From NCBI GenBank assembly GCA_934141245.1, contig CAKPCB010000009.1, positions 1 to 35,132 on the forward strand: a stretch of DNA of 35,132 nt. The letters run 5' to 3'. How positions within the stretch are numbered: the stretch's first letter is position 1; the number at the start of each line of letters is the position of its first letter. The notes under the pieces were generated by a model that was given only the letters and a program-made list of their open reading frames with translations, was not told the origin of the DNA and made no database searches. The position numbers were made by a program, and so were the translations under genes. Source of the stretch: an uncultured Bacilli bacterium. Its GTDB lineage: Bacteria; Bacillota_I; Bacilli_A; RF39; UBA660. Shown in pieces: positions 1 through 8,099 of the stretch.

Positions 1-2
1 GG

Positions 3-27
3 AATCAATCGAATGATTGATTTTTTT
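3..27 (+). terminator. Rho-independent terminator at the window edge
   Basis: An 8-bp perfect stem (AATCAATC at 3-10, GATTGATT at 15-22) with a GAAT loop is followed by a run of T. It probably ends a gene or RNA lying left of the window. Confidence 0.6.
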
Positions 28-62
28 CGTTTAGAAAAAAATCATAGGAAAGGTTGGTGTCT

Positions 63-341
63 ATGATAAATATTATCAAGAAAGAAATTGATGTAGAAGA
101 ATCATTAAGAAAGAGATTAGAAATTATATGCGATTTTTGTAATACTACTTCAACTATAATAAATGGTAGTATTAGAAAAGTAGATAAAACTAATTTATCT
201 TATATTGAACCACATAAAATAATAATCAATAATAATGTATTTCTTACTTTTAACTATTCTAATGAAATCTATATCAATAATTTAAGTAAAAAAATTAAGA
301 TAAATGAACTAGAAAGATTTGTATTCAAAGAAAATTATTGA
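63..341 (+). CDS. hypothetical protein, 92 aa, possibly frameshifted near its end
   Basis: I do not recognise the family. The start at 63 is preferred because AGGAAAGG at 46-53 lies nine bases upstream; the in-frame TTG at 54 has no room for a ribosome site. The protein is lysine- and isoleucine-rich with a CDFC motif near residue 24 and no signal peptide or membrane segment. It stops at TGA 339-341, but the +1 frame is open from 313 to a TAA at 433-435 and reads like natural acidic/polar protein (KDTFENLQDTYEF and onward). Either the real protein is longer and this copy carries an indel around 318-335, or the tail is fortuitous. A bidirectional terminator overlaps the end of that tail. Confidence 0.5.
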   Translation: MINIIKKEIDVEESLRKRLEIICDFCNTTSTIINGSIRKVDKTNLSYIEPHKIIINNNVFLTFNYSNEIYINNLSKKIKINELERFVFKENY

Positions 342-406
342 AAAAGATACATTTGAAAATTTACAAGACACTTATGAATTTAGTAAAAATCACGATTATG
401 AAAGAG

Positions 407-445
407 AAAAAGATGATTTTGATTTATCTATCTAATCATCTTTTT
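407..445. terminator. bidirectional terminator between convergent genes
   Basis: A 12-bp perfect inverted repeat (AAAAAGATGATT at 407-418, AATCATCTTTTT at 434-445) has a 15-nt loop. A-rich and T-rich arms allow termination in both directions, serving the plus-strand gene at 63 and the minus-strand gene that ends at 436. Confidence 0.7.
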
Positions 446-981
446 CCTTTGTTTAATGGTTTGTTTGTAGTATTGCATAAAGGAATTCTATCACTTCCTA
501 TTGGAACTGCAACTCTACATTCACCTAATATTTCTGCTTGACTTAAATCGTTAATAGCCATATCTAACATTTTTAGTGCGTTTGGATTTTGTTCAATTTC
601 TACTGAACTTGTGTGTTCTTTTGTATCCATATCAAGCCCAAAGTTTGCACTTACGCTTATTGCACCAAAATCAGATTGTGGAGCAAAATTTGCAACAACA
701 AACTCTTTATCAGCTGTTGGTGCATAAACTGAAATTTTATTTATAGAAAATGAATTGTTTTCTTCAAGATAACTAAATTTCATACTAACACAACCAGATT
801 GTGGAAATCCATATTGTATATGATAATTATATTTTCCTTCTATTGAATTCTCTTCATCATTTATTTGGTCAAAAATAAAAAGTTGAGTTGATGGTAATGA
901 AATTTCTTTGCCATAATAAGCTAATGCTATTTTTAATAATTTACCCATTTTTTCTTTTGTTTGAGTATTTTGTGCTTCCAT
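436..981 (-). CDS. hypothetical protein, 181 aa
   Basis: The family is not recognised. The start ATG at 981 is supported by a strong GGGAGGAT ribosome site just upstream on the minus strand. The N-terminus is polar (MEAQNTQTKEKMGK), with no signal peptide or membrane helix, so the protein is probably cytosolic. The middle has alternating hydrophobic/polar residues typical of beta strands (HIQYGFPQSGCVSMKF, FSINKISVYAP). The C-terminus holds two cysteines (GECRV and PLCNTT) and ends in a basic tail. It is transcribed alone, between a bidirectional terminator on its 3' side and the small-RNA locus on its 5' side. No function is proposed. Confidence 0.7.
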   Translation of the reverse strand: MEAQNTQTKEKMGKLLKIALAYYGKEISLPSTQLFIFDQINDEENSIEGKYNYHIQYGFPQSGCVSMKFSYLEENNSFSINKISVYAPTADKEFVVANFAPQSDFGAISVSANFGLDMDTKEHTSSVEIEQNPNALKMLDMAINDLSQAEILGECRVAVPIGSDRIPLCNTTNKPLNKGKR

Positions 982-1037
982 TCTAATCCTCCCTTATAAT
1001 TATATAATATCATAAATTTAATGATTTTTCGCATTTT

Positions 1038-1068
1038 TTGTGTAATTTATAAAAATATGTGGTAAAAT
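1038..1068 (+). promoter_or_regulatory. putative promoter of the small RNA candidate
   Basis: TTGTGT at 1038-1043 and TAAAAT at 1063-1068 are separated by 19 bases. It lies just before the structured segment 1075-1177. The spacing is slightly long, so this is a weak call. Confidence 0.35.
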
Positions 1069-1074
1069 GAATGT

Positions 1075-1177
1075 AATGATTGATTCTTATATCAATCGTC
1101 TTTGAGAGAAAGTTGTAGATTACTACGACACTCGCACCAGATTGATTGATACTCGAACTGTAAAAAGTTCGAGTTTT
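1075..1177 (+). ncRNA. candidate structured small RNA with its own terminator
   Basis: This intergenic segment has no reading frame but three hairpins in series. The first is GATTGAT/ATCAATC (1078-1084 with 1091-1097). The second is GTTGTAG/CTACGAC closing an ATTA loop (1112-1129). The third is a 9-bp terminator stem, ACTCGAACT/AGTTCGAGT (1151-1174), followed by T residues. A second GATTGAT at 1140-1146 could compete with the first for the same ATCAATC, giving two alternative folds. The next gene has its own promoter about 45 bases downstream, so the unit looks independent rather than a leader. I could not match it to a known RNA class (6S, SRP RNA, T-box and common riboswitches were considered). 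Confidence 0.4.
1151..1177 (+). terminator. Rho-independent terminator of the small RNA candidate
   Basis: A 9-bp perfect stem (1151-1159 with 1166-1174), a six-base loop and TTT after the stem. Confidence 0.65.
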
Positions 1178-1219
1178 AAAATATCTATAAAATTGTGAAT
1201 TTATAAAAAATGCAACTTA

Positions 1220-1228
1220 TGGTACAAT
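1220..1228 (+). promoter_or_regulatory. extended -10 promoter element for the gene at 1251
   Basis: TGGTACAAT fits TG-N-TATAAT. No good -35 stands at the usual distance, as is common for extended -10 promoters. GGAGGT at 1240-1245 precedes the ATG at 1251. Confidence 0.5.
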
Positions 1229-1250
1229 AGTTACACATGGAGGTATAGGC

Positions 1251-1841
1251 ATGAATTTAAAAGAAAAATTACTAAAGCTAAAAAAAGAAATTTTATCAAA
1301 AGAATCTGAATTTAATACTATATTAGAAGATCATCCCATTGACAATCAAGATATATATAGGCTATATTATGTTAATTATCATAGAATTGGAAAAAGTTAT
1401 GGAAGACAAGAAAACAATATTGGTATAATAAATTGGCCTTGTAAGCCTTTTAGATTTCCTAAAGGAATGTCTAGAAAAGATGGATTTAAAGTATTATCAT
1501 ATTTAACTGATTTTGTGGAAAAAAGAGATGATACTGATCCATGTTCCTTAAAATCTGTTAGAACTCTTGATGGAGCTTTGGACTTAAAAAGATTTGGCTT
1601 TACAAGGATCAACGAAGATGATGAAAATAAAATTTTAAATTTATTTACAGTCGATGGTAGAGTAGATTTGTTTAAAACAAGTAAACTATATCCAAAGTAT
1701 TTTGAATGGTATGTTGAAAATGTTACATTGGAAGAAGTAATGAATATTTATGCTAAATGTAATATGAAATTTAAAGATATTGAATGGTTTGATGATAAAG
1801 CTTATTCAAAAGTTTTAAAACCACAGAAGAATAAAAAATAG
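1251..1841 (+). CDS. hypothetical protein, 196 aa
   Basis: The family is not recognised. The start has a good GGAGGT ribosome site six bases upstream. The first 20 residues form a lysine-rich amphipathic helix. The rest is mixed alpha/beta with many aromatic residues (RLYYVNYHRIGKSYG, YPKYFEWYVENVT) and an acidic patch around NEDDENK. There is no signal peptide, membrane helix or clear catalytic motif. It is monocistronic: an extended -10 promoter upstream and a bidirectional terminator immediately downstream. A cytosolic role is likely, but nothing more specific can be supported. Confidence 0.7.
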   Translation: MNLKEKLLKLKKEILSKESEFNTILEDHPIDNQDIYRLYYVNYHRIGKSYGRQENNIGIINWPCKPFRFPKGMSRKDGFKVLSYLTDFVEKRDDTDPCSLKSVRTLDGALDLKRFGFTRINEDDENKILNLFTVDGRVDLFKTSKLYPKYFEWYVENVTLEEVMNIYAKCNMKFKDIEWFDDKAYSKVLKPQKNKK

Positions 1842-1853
1842 ATTACAATAAAG

Positions 1854-1894
1854 AAAAAGTTATTTCCCATTATAATGAATGAAATAACTTTTTT
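1854..1894. terminator. bidirectional terminator between convergent genes
   Basis: A 13-bp perfect inverted repeat (AAAAAGTTATTTC at 1854-1866, GAAATAACTTTTT at 1881-1893) with a 14-nt loop. It serves the plus gene ending at 1841 and the minus gene ending at 1914. Confidence 0.75.
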
Positions 1895-1913
1895 CTTATA
1901 GTTGTTTAATATT

Positions 1914-3101
1914 TCAATTATTTTTGATTGGTATTACAAGTTTTTTAATCTTGTCTTCATTATCAGATAAAGAACAAATAGTATCATATTTTTGCTCTTC
2001 AGTATTATATTTGTTAACAAATGGATAAATATCTATCATTAATTCTAATGCTTTTGTAGATTTTGTTTTACTTAATAAATCTACCATTTTTTGTTGAAAT
2101 TCTGCATTGTTTAATGCAGTATTTGCCCAAACAACATCAAACATAGCTTTTGTGTAAAGTTCTTTGTGTAAATCATTTGAAAAATCCATATTTAAAGTAG
2201 TTTCAATAATTGATTTTCTTAAGTCTTGATTTTTTGAATTGATAAAGTTTTTACCTAGTATTTTGATAAGTGTTTCCATGTTTTCATTATCATAATTTTC
2301 TAAATTAGCTTCTAGTATTGATTCAATAATATTATTATTGTCTGATGAATCTATCATAGGCATAAAATTACAGTTGTAAAATGTTTTTAGTATTTCAATT
2401 AAATATTCATCATATTTATCATTTTTTTCTATTTCTATATATTTAAGAAATTGACTAGTAATATCACAAAATCTTTTTTTGTATTCGGAATCGCTCAATA
2501 AAGAATTTTTAAATCCACTTGATAATATTATATATATTTGTTCTAATTTATTTTCATTATCAGTCTTAGTTAAATTAGCAATAATGTTTGACACTAATGC
2601 AGGATTATCAATATTGTTGATTTCATTTAATAATATTAAACTGTTTTGTATTTTAAGTTTAGAATTACTTTCTTCAAGTATTTTTAGTAAATCTTTTATG
2701 TTGAAATTACATGTGTCTAGATTTTGTTTACTAATTTCATCAAGATTATACAAACAGTCAAGAATACCTTCGATCATATATCTATCATCTATATTGTTAA
2801 TTCTGCTTGCAATTATATTTACTAAGCTTATATATAAACTTTCATCTACTGTTTGATATTCTGATTTTGTATTAGGTATGCAACAACTGATATTATAAAG
2901 GCTATGTTTTAATATATCATAGGAGTTATAATTATCTACAGAATAAATCATATTTTTTACAGCTTCTTTTACTGACTTTGGTATTTTTACATTTTTATTA
3001 TTATTTTTAACTGTAAATTTTAATTTATTATACAATTCGTTTAAATCATTACTAAGTTTTTTCCTCTCAATACACTTTTCTAATTTGTTTATATTTTCCA
3101 T
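1914..3101 (-). CDS. hypothetical alpha-helical repeat protein, 395 aa
   Basis: No family is recognised with confidence. Nearly the whole chain is predicted helical from its residue pattern: successive amphipathic segments such as LLKILEESNSKLKIQNSLILL and similar blocks with leucine/isoleucine spacing, broken by Asn/Asp turns. This resembles a HEAT/ARM-like solenoid, but I cannot define repeat boundaries. There is no signal peptide or membrane helix. The start ATG at 3101 has a very strong GAGGAGGG ribosome site, and a TG-A-TAAAAT extended -10 lies upstream (3126-3134 on the minus strand). It is transcribed alone and could be a scaffold or binding protein; that is only a guess from fold type. 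Confidence 0.65.
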   Translation of the reverse strand: MENINKLEKCIERKKLSNDLNELYNKLKFTVKNNNKNVKIPKSVKEAVKNMIYSVDNYNSYDILKHSLYNISCCIPNTKSEYQTVDESLYISLVNIIASRINNIDDRYMIEGILDCLYNLDEISKQNLDTCNFNIKDLLKILEESNSKLKIQNSLILLNEINNIDNPALVSNIIANLTKTDNENKLEQIYIILSSGFKNSLLSDSEYKKRFCDITSQFLKYIEIEKNDKYDEYLIEILKTFYNCNFMPMIDSSDNNNIIESILEANLENYDNENMETLIKILGKNFINSKNQDLRKSIIETTLNMDFSNDLHKELYTKAMFDVVWANTALNNAEFQQKMVDLLSKTKSTKALELMIDIYPFVNKYNTEEQKYDTICSLSDNEDKIKKLVIPIKNN

Positions 3102-3125
3102 ACGCCCTCCTCACTTATATAAATT

Positions 3126-3134
3126 ATTTTATCA
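3126..3134 (-). promoter_or_regulatory. extended -10 promoter element for the gene ending at 1914
   Basis: Read on the minus strand this is TGATAAAAT, about 25 bases before the start codon at 3101, with a strong ribosome site in between. Confidence 0.4.
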
Positions 3135-3261
3135 TATTTCATATTAAAAATATATAAAAAATTTTATTCTTAATAGAAAGGCATATATTTTTAAAACAAC
3201 CCATAAGTTATAGCTGTACTAAATCTATAAATGATTTCATAAAATCATGTGGAGGGATAAA

Positions 3262-3891
3262 ATGTATAAGTTACCTATATTACCATATTTATATCAAGAT
3301 TTAGAACCATTTATTGATACTCATACAATGGCACTTCATTATCATGGACATGAACAAGCATATTTAGATAATTTAAATAATATTTTAAAAAAGAATAATT
3401 TTAATAGTAAATATGATTTAATAGAGCTATCATATCATATAAATGAATTTCCAATAGTTGATAGGGAAAATTTACTATTTAATTTAGGAGGAGTGCTAAA
3501 TCATAATTTATATTGGAAAAGTATGAGTAAAGATAATAAGTTGCCAACCGGACTATTAATTAATAAGATCAATAGTCAATATGGGGGATATGAAGAATTT
3601 TGGGATTTGTTTAGCAAAAGAGCATTATCATTAAAAGGTTCTGGCTATACGGTATTGGTTTTAAAAAAAGATGGAGATTTAGATATAGTAAATTTTTTTA
3701 ATCAGGATATTCCATATTTATATGGGTATATATCGTTATTTAATATTGATTTATGGGAACATGCATATTATTTGAATTATAAAAAAGATAAAGCAAAATA
3801 TATAAACAACTTTAAAAAAGTAGCAGATTTTACTAATGCAAGTTATATGTTTGAAAATGCTATGACTAATTATAAATATCTAAACAATTAA
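3262..3891 (+). CDS. sodA: superoxide dismutase, Fe/Mn family (Mn-like)
   Basis: It converts superoxide to oxygen and hydrogen peroxide in the cytosol. The start is ATG 3262 rather than ATG 3247, because GGAGGG at 3251-3256 lies between them. The 209-aa product is of normal family length. All four metal ligands are visible: His26 (ALHYHGHE), His81 (NHNLYW), Asp163 and His167 (DLWEHAYY). The GG before NHNLYW and Gln148 in NQD match the Mn-type second shell rather than the Fe-type, so manganese or cambialistic use is inferred. One oddity: the family's GSGW motif reads GSGY. The gene stands alone, followed by a bidirectional terminator shared with ftsW. A near-palindrome at 3231-3248 overlaps the leader and could be regulatory. 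Confidence 0.93.
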   Translation: MYKLPILPYLYQDLEPFIDTHTMALHYHGHEQAYLDNLNNILKKNNFNSKYDLIELSYHINEFPIVDRENLLFNLGGVLNHNLYWKSMSKDNKLPTGLLINKINSQYGGYEEFWDLFSKRALSLKGSGYTVLVLKKDGDLDIVNFFNQDIPYLYGYISLFNIDLWEHAYYLNYKKDKAKYINNFKKVADFTNASYMFENAMTNYKYLNN

Positions 3892-3924
3892 AAGGGTTTC
3901 ATCTTAGAAATGAAATCCTTTTAA
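3890..3924. terminator. bidirectional terminator between sodA and ftsW
   Basis: A 13-bp stem with one G-T pair (3890-3902 with 3910-3922) and a seven-base loop sits between the two convergent stop codons. Confidence 0.75.
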
Positions 3925-3936
3925 TATTATATTACA

Positions 3937-5025
3937 TTAATTTTCTTGTAAAGATATGTTTAACAATATACCTATAGATACCATACTTATCAATAAGCTA
4001 CTTCCACCGTATGATAAGAAAGGAAGTGTTACGCCGGTTACAGGAATAAGTCCAACTACAACCATCAAGTTCATTATACTTTGAATTATCATTTGAAAAA
4101 TCATACCAAAAGCTAAATATTTACCAAAATGATCATTACATTTTAATGCGGTTTTTATACCACAATACAGTATAAAAACAAATAGTGATGCAACAATTAT
4201 TATACCTAGTATTCCAAATTCTTCACTTATTATGGAAAATATGAAATCAGTTTGTGGTTCCGGAAGATAAAAATGTTTTTGTCTAGAATTTAAAAATCCC
4301 ATTCCTAATAATCCACCTGGACCTATTGCATATAAGCTTTGAATTATTTGAAATCCTGTACCTAATGGATCACTCCATGGATTTATGAATGATGTAATTC
4401 TATCCATTCTATAGGGAGCTATTGCAATTAATACTATTATTCCAATAACGCCAATGATACCTAATCCAATAAAAAATTTCATATTAACTCCAGCAATGTA
4501 TAAAATTGCAATTATACTAACTACAATTATCATTCCTGTACCAAAATCTGGTTGTAACATTATTAAACCAAATACAAATAGAAGAATAAATAGAATTGGA
4601 AAAACTCCATTTTTAATATCCTTTAAAAATTTATTTGATTTGCTTAAATATCTACTTGTTAATATTATCAGACTTAGTTTAGCAAATTCACTGGGTTGTA
4701 TACCAAATGATCCAATTCCAAACCAACTTCTACTACCATTTCTAATACTTCCAATTCCAGGAATTAAAACTAGTATTAATAGTACAATACAGATGCCAAA
4801 TATTTTCATGGCTTTTTTTTCATATATATGATAATCAATTTTACTTATATAGTACATTAAGATTGTACCAACTATTAAAAATAATCCTTGTTGTTTTACA
4901 TATTTATATGCATCATTAAATTTATATTCCGCCCAAATGTATGATGATGAGTATATCATTATAAGTCCAAATATTGATAGTATTAATACAGAAATAAAAA
5001 GGTATATATATGTCTTATTTTTCAT
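3937..5025 (-). CDS. ftsW: FtsW/RodA/SpoVE (SEDS) peptidoglycan glycosyltransferase
   Basis: A polytopic membrane protein of 362 aa with about ten hydrophobic segments and no cleavable signal. SEDS proteins polymerise lipid II into glycan strands together with a class B penicillin-binding protein. Seen here: the family signature RSWFGIG..IQPSEFAKL at residues 99-117, INPWSDPLGTGFQ near 214-226, and LPEPQTDFIFSIISEE at 254-269. Asp260 is the residue equivalent to the catalytic aspartate of RodA. The C-terminus has LPFLSYGGSS. The start at 5025 has an AAGGTGAT ribosome site. It stands alone, not in a dcw cluster, so FtsW, RodA and SpoVE cannot be told apart by context. The serine-rich IYSSS after TM1 and the FtsW-like motifs favour FtsW. 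Confidence 0.9.
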   Translation of the reverse strand: MKNKTYIYLFISVLILSIFGLIMIYSSSYIWAEYKFNDAYKYVKQQGLFLIVGTILMYYISKIDYHIYEKKAMKIFGICIVLLILVLIPGIGSIRNGSRSWFGIGSFGIQPSEFAKLSLIILTSRYLSKSNKFLKDIKNGVFPILFILLFVFGLIMLQPDFGTGMIIVVSIIAILYIAGVNMKFFIGLGIIGVIGIIVLIAIAPYRMDRITSFINPWSDPLGTGFQIIQSLYAIGPGGLLGMGFLNSRQKHFYLPEPQTDFIFSIISEEFGILGIIIVASLFVFILYCGIKTALKCNDHFGKYLAFGMIFQMIIQSIMNLMVVVGLIPVTGVTLPFLSYGGSSLLISMVSIGILLNISLQEN

Positions 5026-5145
5026 TAAATCACCTTTATATATTTTATAACTATTATTGTTAAATTATGATGAAAGATGAAACTATGTAAAAAAATAGAA
5101 GAATAAAGTTTTTTGTTTGTTGACCTTTATATTTAATGCTCTTTA

Positions 5146-5154
5146 TGATATAAT
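5146..5154 (+). promoter_or_regulatory. extended -10 promoter for the alcohol dehydrogenase gene
   Basis: TGATATAAT is a perfect TG-N-TATAAT. A TTGACC at 5120-5125 is too far (23 bases) to be a normal -35. Confidence 0.55.
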
Positions 5155-5180
5155 AATTTATAATAAAGGAGTGATATAGG

Positions 5181-6206
5181 GTGAAGGCTGTAGCAATAAA
5201 AGGTGTAAAAGAGTTTGAAATAAAAAATATTGATGAACCAGTACCAGATGGTGAAAATGTAATTGTTGAGGTAATAAGATGTGGGATATGTGGATCTGAC
5301 ATACATTACTGGGTTGATGGAAATCCAAAAGGTTTAATAATGGGACATGAATTTTGTGGAAAAGTTATTGACCCCGGTAATAGAAAGGACTTAAATGTTG
5401 GTGATAGAGTAACCGCATTACCAATTTCGCCTTGTGGTGAGTGTGATGCTTGTAAAAGTGGTAATGTGCAGTATTGTAGATCTACATGGACTAATGCAGT
5501 TGGTTTATCATTGAATAATCCTGGAGCACTAACTGAAAAGATAAAAATTCGTCCAGATATGGTTATTAAAGTTAATGATAATATAACTGATGATGAAGTT
5601 AGTATGGTTGAACCTATTGCTGTTTCATTTCATGCAATAAGACTTTCAAATATTAAGTTTGGTGATAAAGTTTTAGTAATAGGTGGGGGTATAATTGGAC
5701 TTGCAGCTGCTATGTTTGCTAAAAAAGAGGGAGCTAGTATGGTTGTTGTGTCTGAAACTAATGAGAAAAGAGGAGAAAAAGCAATATCCTTAAATGTATC
5801 TGATTATTGGGTTGATGCTAAGGATCCGGAGTTTTCAAATAAACTTATTAATATAACAAATGGTGGATTTGACCATATTATAGAATGTTGTGGTAATTCA
5901 GCAGCCGTATCATCGGCGCTTACAGTAATAAAACCAGGAGCAGACATAGTTTTAGTTGGAGTATCAACATCACCAGTTACTATTCCTACTGTTTTGGCGG
6001 TTATGGGAGAGGTAACATTAAAAGGTGCAATTGCATATACGAAAGAGGAGTTTGAAAAATGTATCGATTTAATTAGCTCCAAGAAATTATCTGTTACCAA
6101 GTTTATTGATGATATTGTTGGACTTGATGATGTTCAATCTTCATATGAGAGATTAACGTCTGGTAATGATGATGCTATAAAAATATTGATTGATCCTAAA
6201 AAATAG
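5181..6206 (+). CDS. zinc-dependent medium-chain alcohol/polyol dehydrogenase
   Basis: An NAD(P)-dependent oxidoreductase of the medium-chain family, 341 aa, cytosolic. The start is GTG, chosen because AAGGAGTG at 5166-5173 is correctly spaced and the protein begins MKAVAIKG as the family does. Catalytic zinc ligands: Cys34 (RCGICGSDIH), His56-Glu57 (GHE) and probably Glu144. Structural zinc ligands: Cys85, Cys88, Cys91 and Cys99 (CGECDACKSGNVQYC). The Rossmann motif GGGIIGLAAA lies at 168-177. The layout resembles sorbitol, threonine or butanediol dehydrogenases. The substrate cannot be fixed from sequence alone, and the neighbours (ftsW, fmt) give no pathway hint. It has its own extended -10 promoter. 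Confidence 0.85.
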   Translation: MKAVAIKGVKEFEIKNIDEPVPDGENVIVEVIRCGICGSDIHYWVDGNPKGLIMGHEFCGKVIDPGNRKDLNVGDRVTALPISPCGECDACKSGNVQYCRSTWTNAVGLSLNNPGALTEKIKIRPDMVIKVNDNITDDEVSMVEPIAVSFHAIRLSNIKFGDKVLVIGGGIIGLAAAMFAKKEGASMVVVSETNEKRGEKAISLNVSDYWVDAKDPEFSNKLINITNGGFDHIIECCGNSAAVSSALTVIKPGADIVLVGVSTSPVTIPTVLAVMGEVTLKGAIAYTKEEFEKCIDLISSKKLSVTKFIDDIVGLDDVQSSYERLTSGNDDAIKILIDPKK

Positions 6207-6209
6207 TGA

Positions 6210-6238
6210 TTGACATAGAAATATATGCAGTATATATT
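6210..6238 (+). promoter_or_regulatory. sigma-A-type promoter upstream of fmt
   Basis: TTGACA at 6210-6215 and TATATT at 6233-6238 are separated by exactly 17 bases. It starts three bases after the dehydrogenase stop codon. Confidence 0.65.
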
Positions 6239-6285
6239 TAAATTGAAAGTATATAAGGTTAGATCTTATATTTATGGGTGATATT

Positions 6286-7224
6286 ATGACAAAAGTTGTT
6301 TTTATGGGAACACCTGAATTTTGTGTTCCAATTCTAAAAATGTTAATAAAAAAATATGATGTAGTTGGAGTTGTTACACAACCTGATAAAGGGGTAGGAA
6401 GAAAAAGAATATTAACACCATCACCAATAAAACAAGTAGCAATAGATAATAATATTCCAGTTGTAACGCCAAATAAAATAAGAACAGAGTTTGAATGTGT
6501 ACTTAAATTTAATCCAGATATAATTGTTACTTGTGCATATGGACAAATAATTCCAAAAGAGATTCTTGATTATCCTAAATATGGCTGTATAAATGTTCAT
6601 GCTTCACTTTTACCAAAATATAGAGGTGGTGCTCCGATTCAACGTGCAATAATGAATGGAGAATCTAAAACTGGAATTACAATAATGTACATGGATGAAG
6701 GAATGGATACAGGTGATATCATTTCGGTTAAAGAAGTTACTATAAATGATGATGATAATCTTACATCATTAAATAAAAAAATGTCTGATGCAGGGGTGGA
6801 ACTTTTAGATGTTACGTTACCTAATATATTATCTGGTAATATTACAAGAATTAAACAAGACTCAACACAAGCAACTTTTGCGCCAATAATAAAAAGACAA
6901 GATGAAAGAATTGACTTTAATTTATCATCATTAGGAATATATAATCACATAAGAGCATTATCTGATGAACCTGGTGCATATGCCACTTTAGATGGTAAAA
7001 TTGTTAAATTTTATTCATCAAGAATTAGTAGTAATGTTTATCCTAATGCAAAAACAGGAGAAGTTGTTAACGTATATAAAGATGGTATAGGTATTTCAAC
7101 ATCAGATTCCGAAATAATTATTACAAGTATAAAGTTTGAGGGAAAAAATAGAATAAGTGTTAGAGATTACTTAAATGGAAAAGACAAAAATATTATATTA
7201 GGAAAAATTTTTAATGGAGTTTAA
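6286..7224 (+). CDS. fmt: methionyl-tRNA formyltransferase
   Basis: It transfers the formyl group of 10-formyltetrahydrofolate to Met-tRNA(fMet) for translation initiation. At 312 aa it has the normal length. The start at 6286 gives the family-typical MTKVVFMGTPEF; GGGTGAT at 6277-6283 fits this start better than the ATG at 6274. Catalytic residues in the INVHASLLPKYRGGAPIQR block: Asn103 and His105. The third, Asp141, is in EGMDTGD. The N-terminal formyltransferase domain covers about 1-185 and the C-terminal OB-like tRNA-binding domain about 205-305. The next gene starts two bases after its stop, so the two are co-transcribed. Confidence 0.95.
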   Translation: MTKVVFMGTPEFCVPILKMLIKKYDVVGVVTQPDKGVGRKRILTPSPIKQVAIDNNIPVVTPNKIRTEFECVLKFNPDIIVTCAYGQIIPKEILDYPKYGCINVHASLLPKYRGGAPIQRAIMNGESKTGITIMYMDEGMDTGDIISVKEVTINDDDNLTSLNKKMSDAGVELLDVTLPNILSGNITRIKQDSTQATFAPIIKRQDERIDFNLSSLGIYNHIRALSDEPGAYATLDGKIVKFYSSRISSNVYPNAKTGEVVNVYKDGIGISTSDSEIIITSIKFEGKNRISVRDYLNGKDKNIILGKIFNGV

Positions 7225-7225
7225 T

Positions 7226-7924
7226 ATGGAAGAAAATCAGAAAAAAGAAAAATTTAAAATAACAGATTTATATAAAAATAAACAATATTATGCAATAATC
7301 AATTTAGTGTTTTATTCTATAATTATTTTAATATTAATAATAGGTGTTAGAAGTAATTCTTCACAAACTAACAATGGAGATAGAATTAAAATAAATAGGG
7401 GTTCACAAACTACAAATGTCGAAGGATTTAAGAGTATAAAAAATAAAAACTTTGAATTTGAATATACTTTATCAGTAGATAACAATACTGTTATTTATAA
7501 GGGAAGACAATATAAAAATAAAATTGATTTTACCGATAATATAAATAATCATTATATGGTGCAGGATGATATCTTTATAAAGAAAGATTCGGATAAATCA
7601 GTGTTAGTTGATAGCCCATTAAAGTATTTTAATTATTTAAATGTTGATATTATTGAAAAGATTGTAGCAGCATCTAAAAAGGATGAAAATGATCAAGTAA
7701 TATCACTAAATGAATTTTTACCAATTATAAAAGATAATTATGCACCTGAATATAAATATGATGATGATGTTTTTATAACTATAACAAAAAATAATGGTAT
7801 AATAACTGAAATTACTTTTGATATAACTAATTTTGTTAATTTGGATAATGCAGATATAAAGAATGCTAAATTATCATTAAAGTATAGTAATTTTGGCTTA
7901 GTTGATAACTTTGATATTAAATAA
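7226..7924 (+). CDS. membrane-anchored hypothetical protein, 232 aa
   Basis: The family is not recognised. The start at 7226 follows GGAG at 7216-7219 and lies two bases after fmt; the in-frame ATG at 7214 would have no ribosome site. A short basic cytosolic tail (1-21) is followed by one transmembrane helix (about 22-41) and an external domain of about 190 residues rich in Asn, Asp, Lys and Tyr, with beta-strand alternation (FEFEYTLSVDNNTVIYKGRQ). It lacks a lipobox, so it is an N-in signal-anchor protein. The gene is translationally close to fmt, which looks like chance operon membership. It is followed by the tRNA-Ile promoter. Confidence 0.75.
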   Translation: MEENQKKEKFKITDLYKNKQYYAIINLVFYSIIILILIIGVRSNSSQTNNGDRIKINRGSQTTNVEGFKSIKNKNFEFEYTLSVDNNTVIYKGRQYKNKIDFTDNINNHYMVQDDIFIKKDSDKSVLVDSPLKYFNYLNVDIIEKIVAASKKDENDQVISLNEFLPIIKDNYAPEYKYDDDVFITITKNNGIITEITFDITNFVNLDNADIKNAKLSLKYSNFGLVDNFDIK

Positions 7925-7956
7925 TTTAAAATAATGCAAAACTTTTCAAAAAAAAC

Positions 7957-7985
7957 TTGCATTTTATAAAATGTTATTATAAAAT
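7957..7985 (+). promoter_or_regulatory. promoter of tRNA-Ile
   Basis: TTGCAT at 7957-7962 and TAAAAT at 7980-7985 with a 17-base spacer, 27 bases before the tRNA 5' end. Confidence 0.6.
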
Positions 7986-8012
7986 AATTAAGTCAGTTGA
8001 AAAGTTTCAAAT

Positions 8013-8089
<77 letters not shown>

Positions 8090-8099
8090 TTTGATATTT

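Noticed and set aside
339..341. TGA as a tryptophan codon (Mycoplasma-type code)
   Set aside because: TGG is used throughout for tryptophan, and several well-defined genes end in TGA with the next gene starting at once.
338..541. Plus-strand open frame across the end of the first gene and into the minus-strand gene
   Set aside because: It runs antisense through the 436-981 gene and the bidirectional terminator and has no ribosome site. The +1 frame tail ending at 435 is the better coding candidate there.
1078..1140. tRNA-like element ending in ACCA
   Set aside because: The T-arm and anticodon arm do not form; the central hairpin has a four-base loop and there is no 7-bp acceptor stem.
3231..3248. 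Near-palindrome before sodA as a Fur or PerR box
   Set aside because: It does not match either consensus by eye; it is only mentioned as possibly regulatory.
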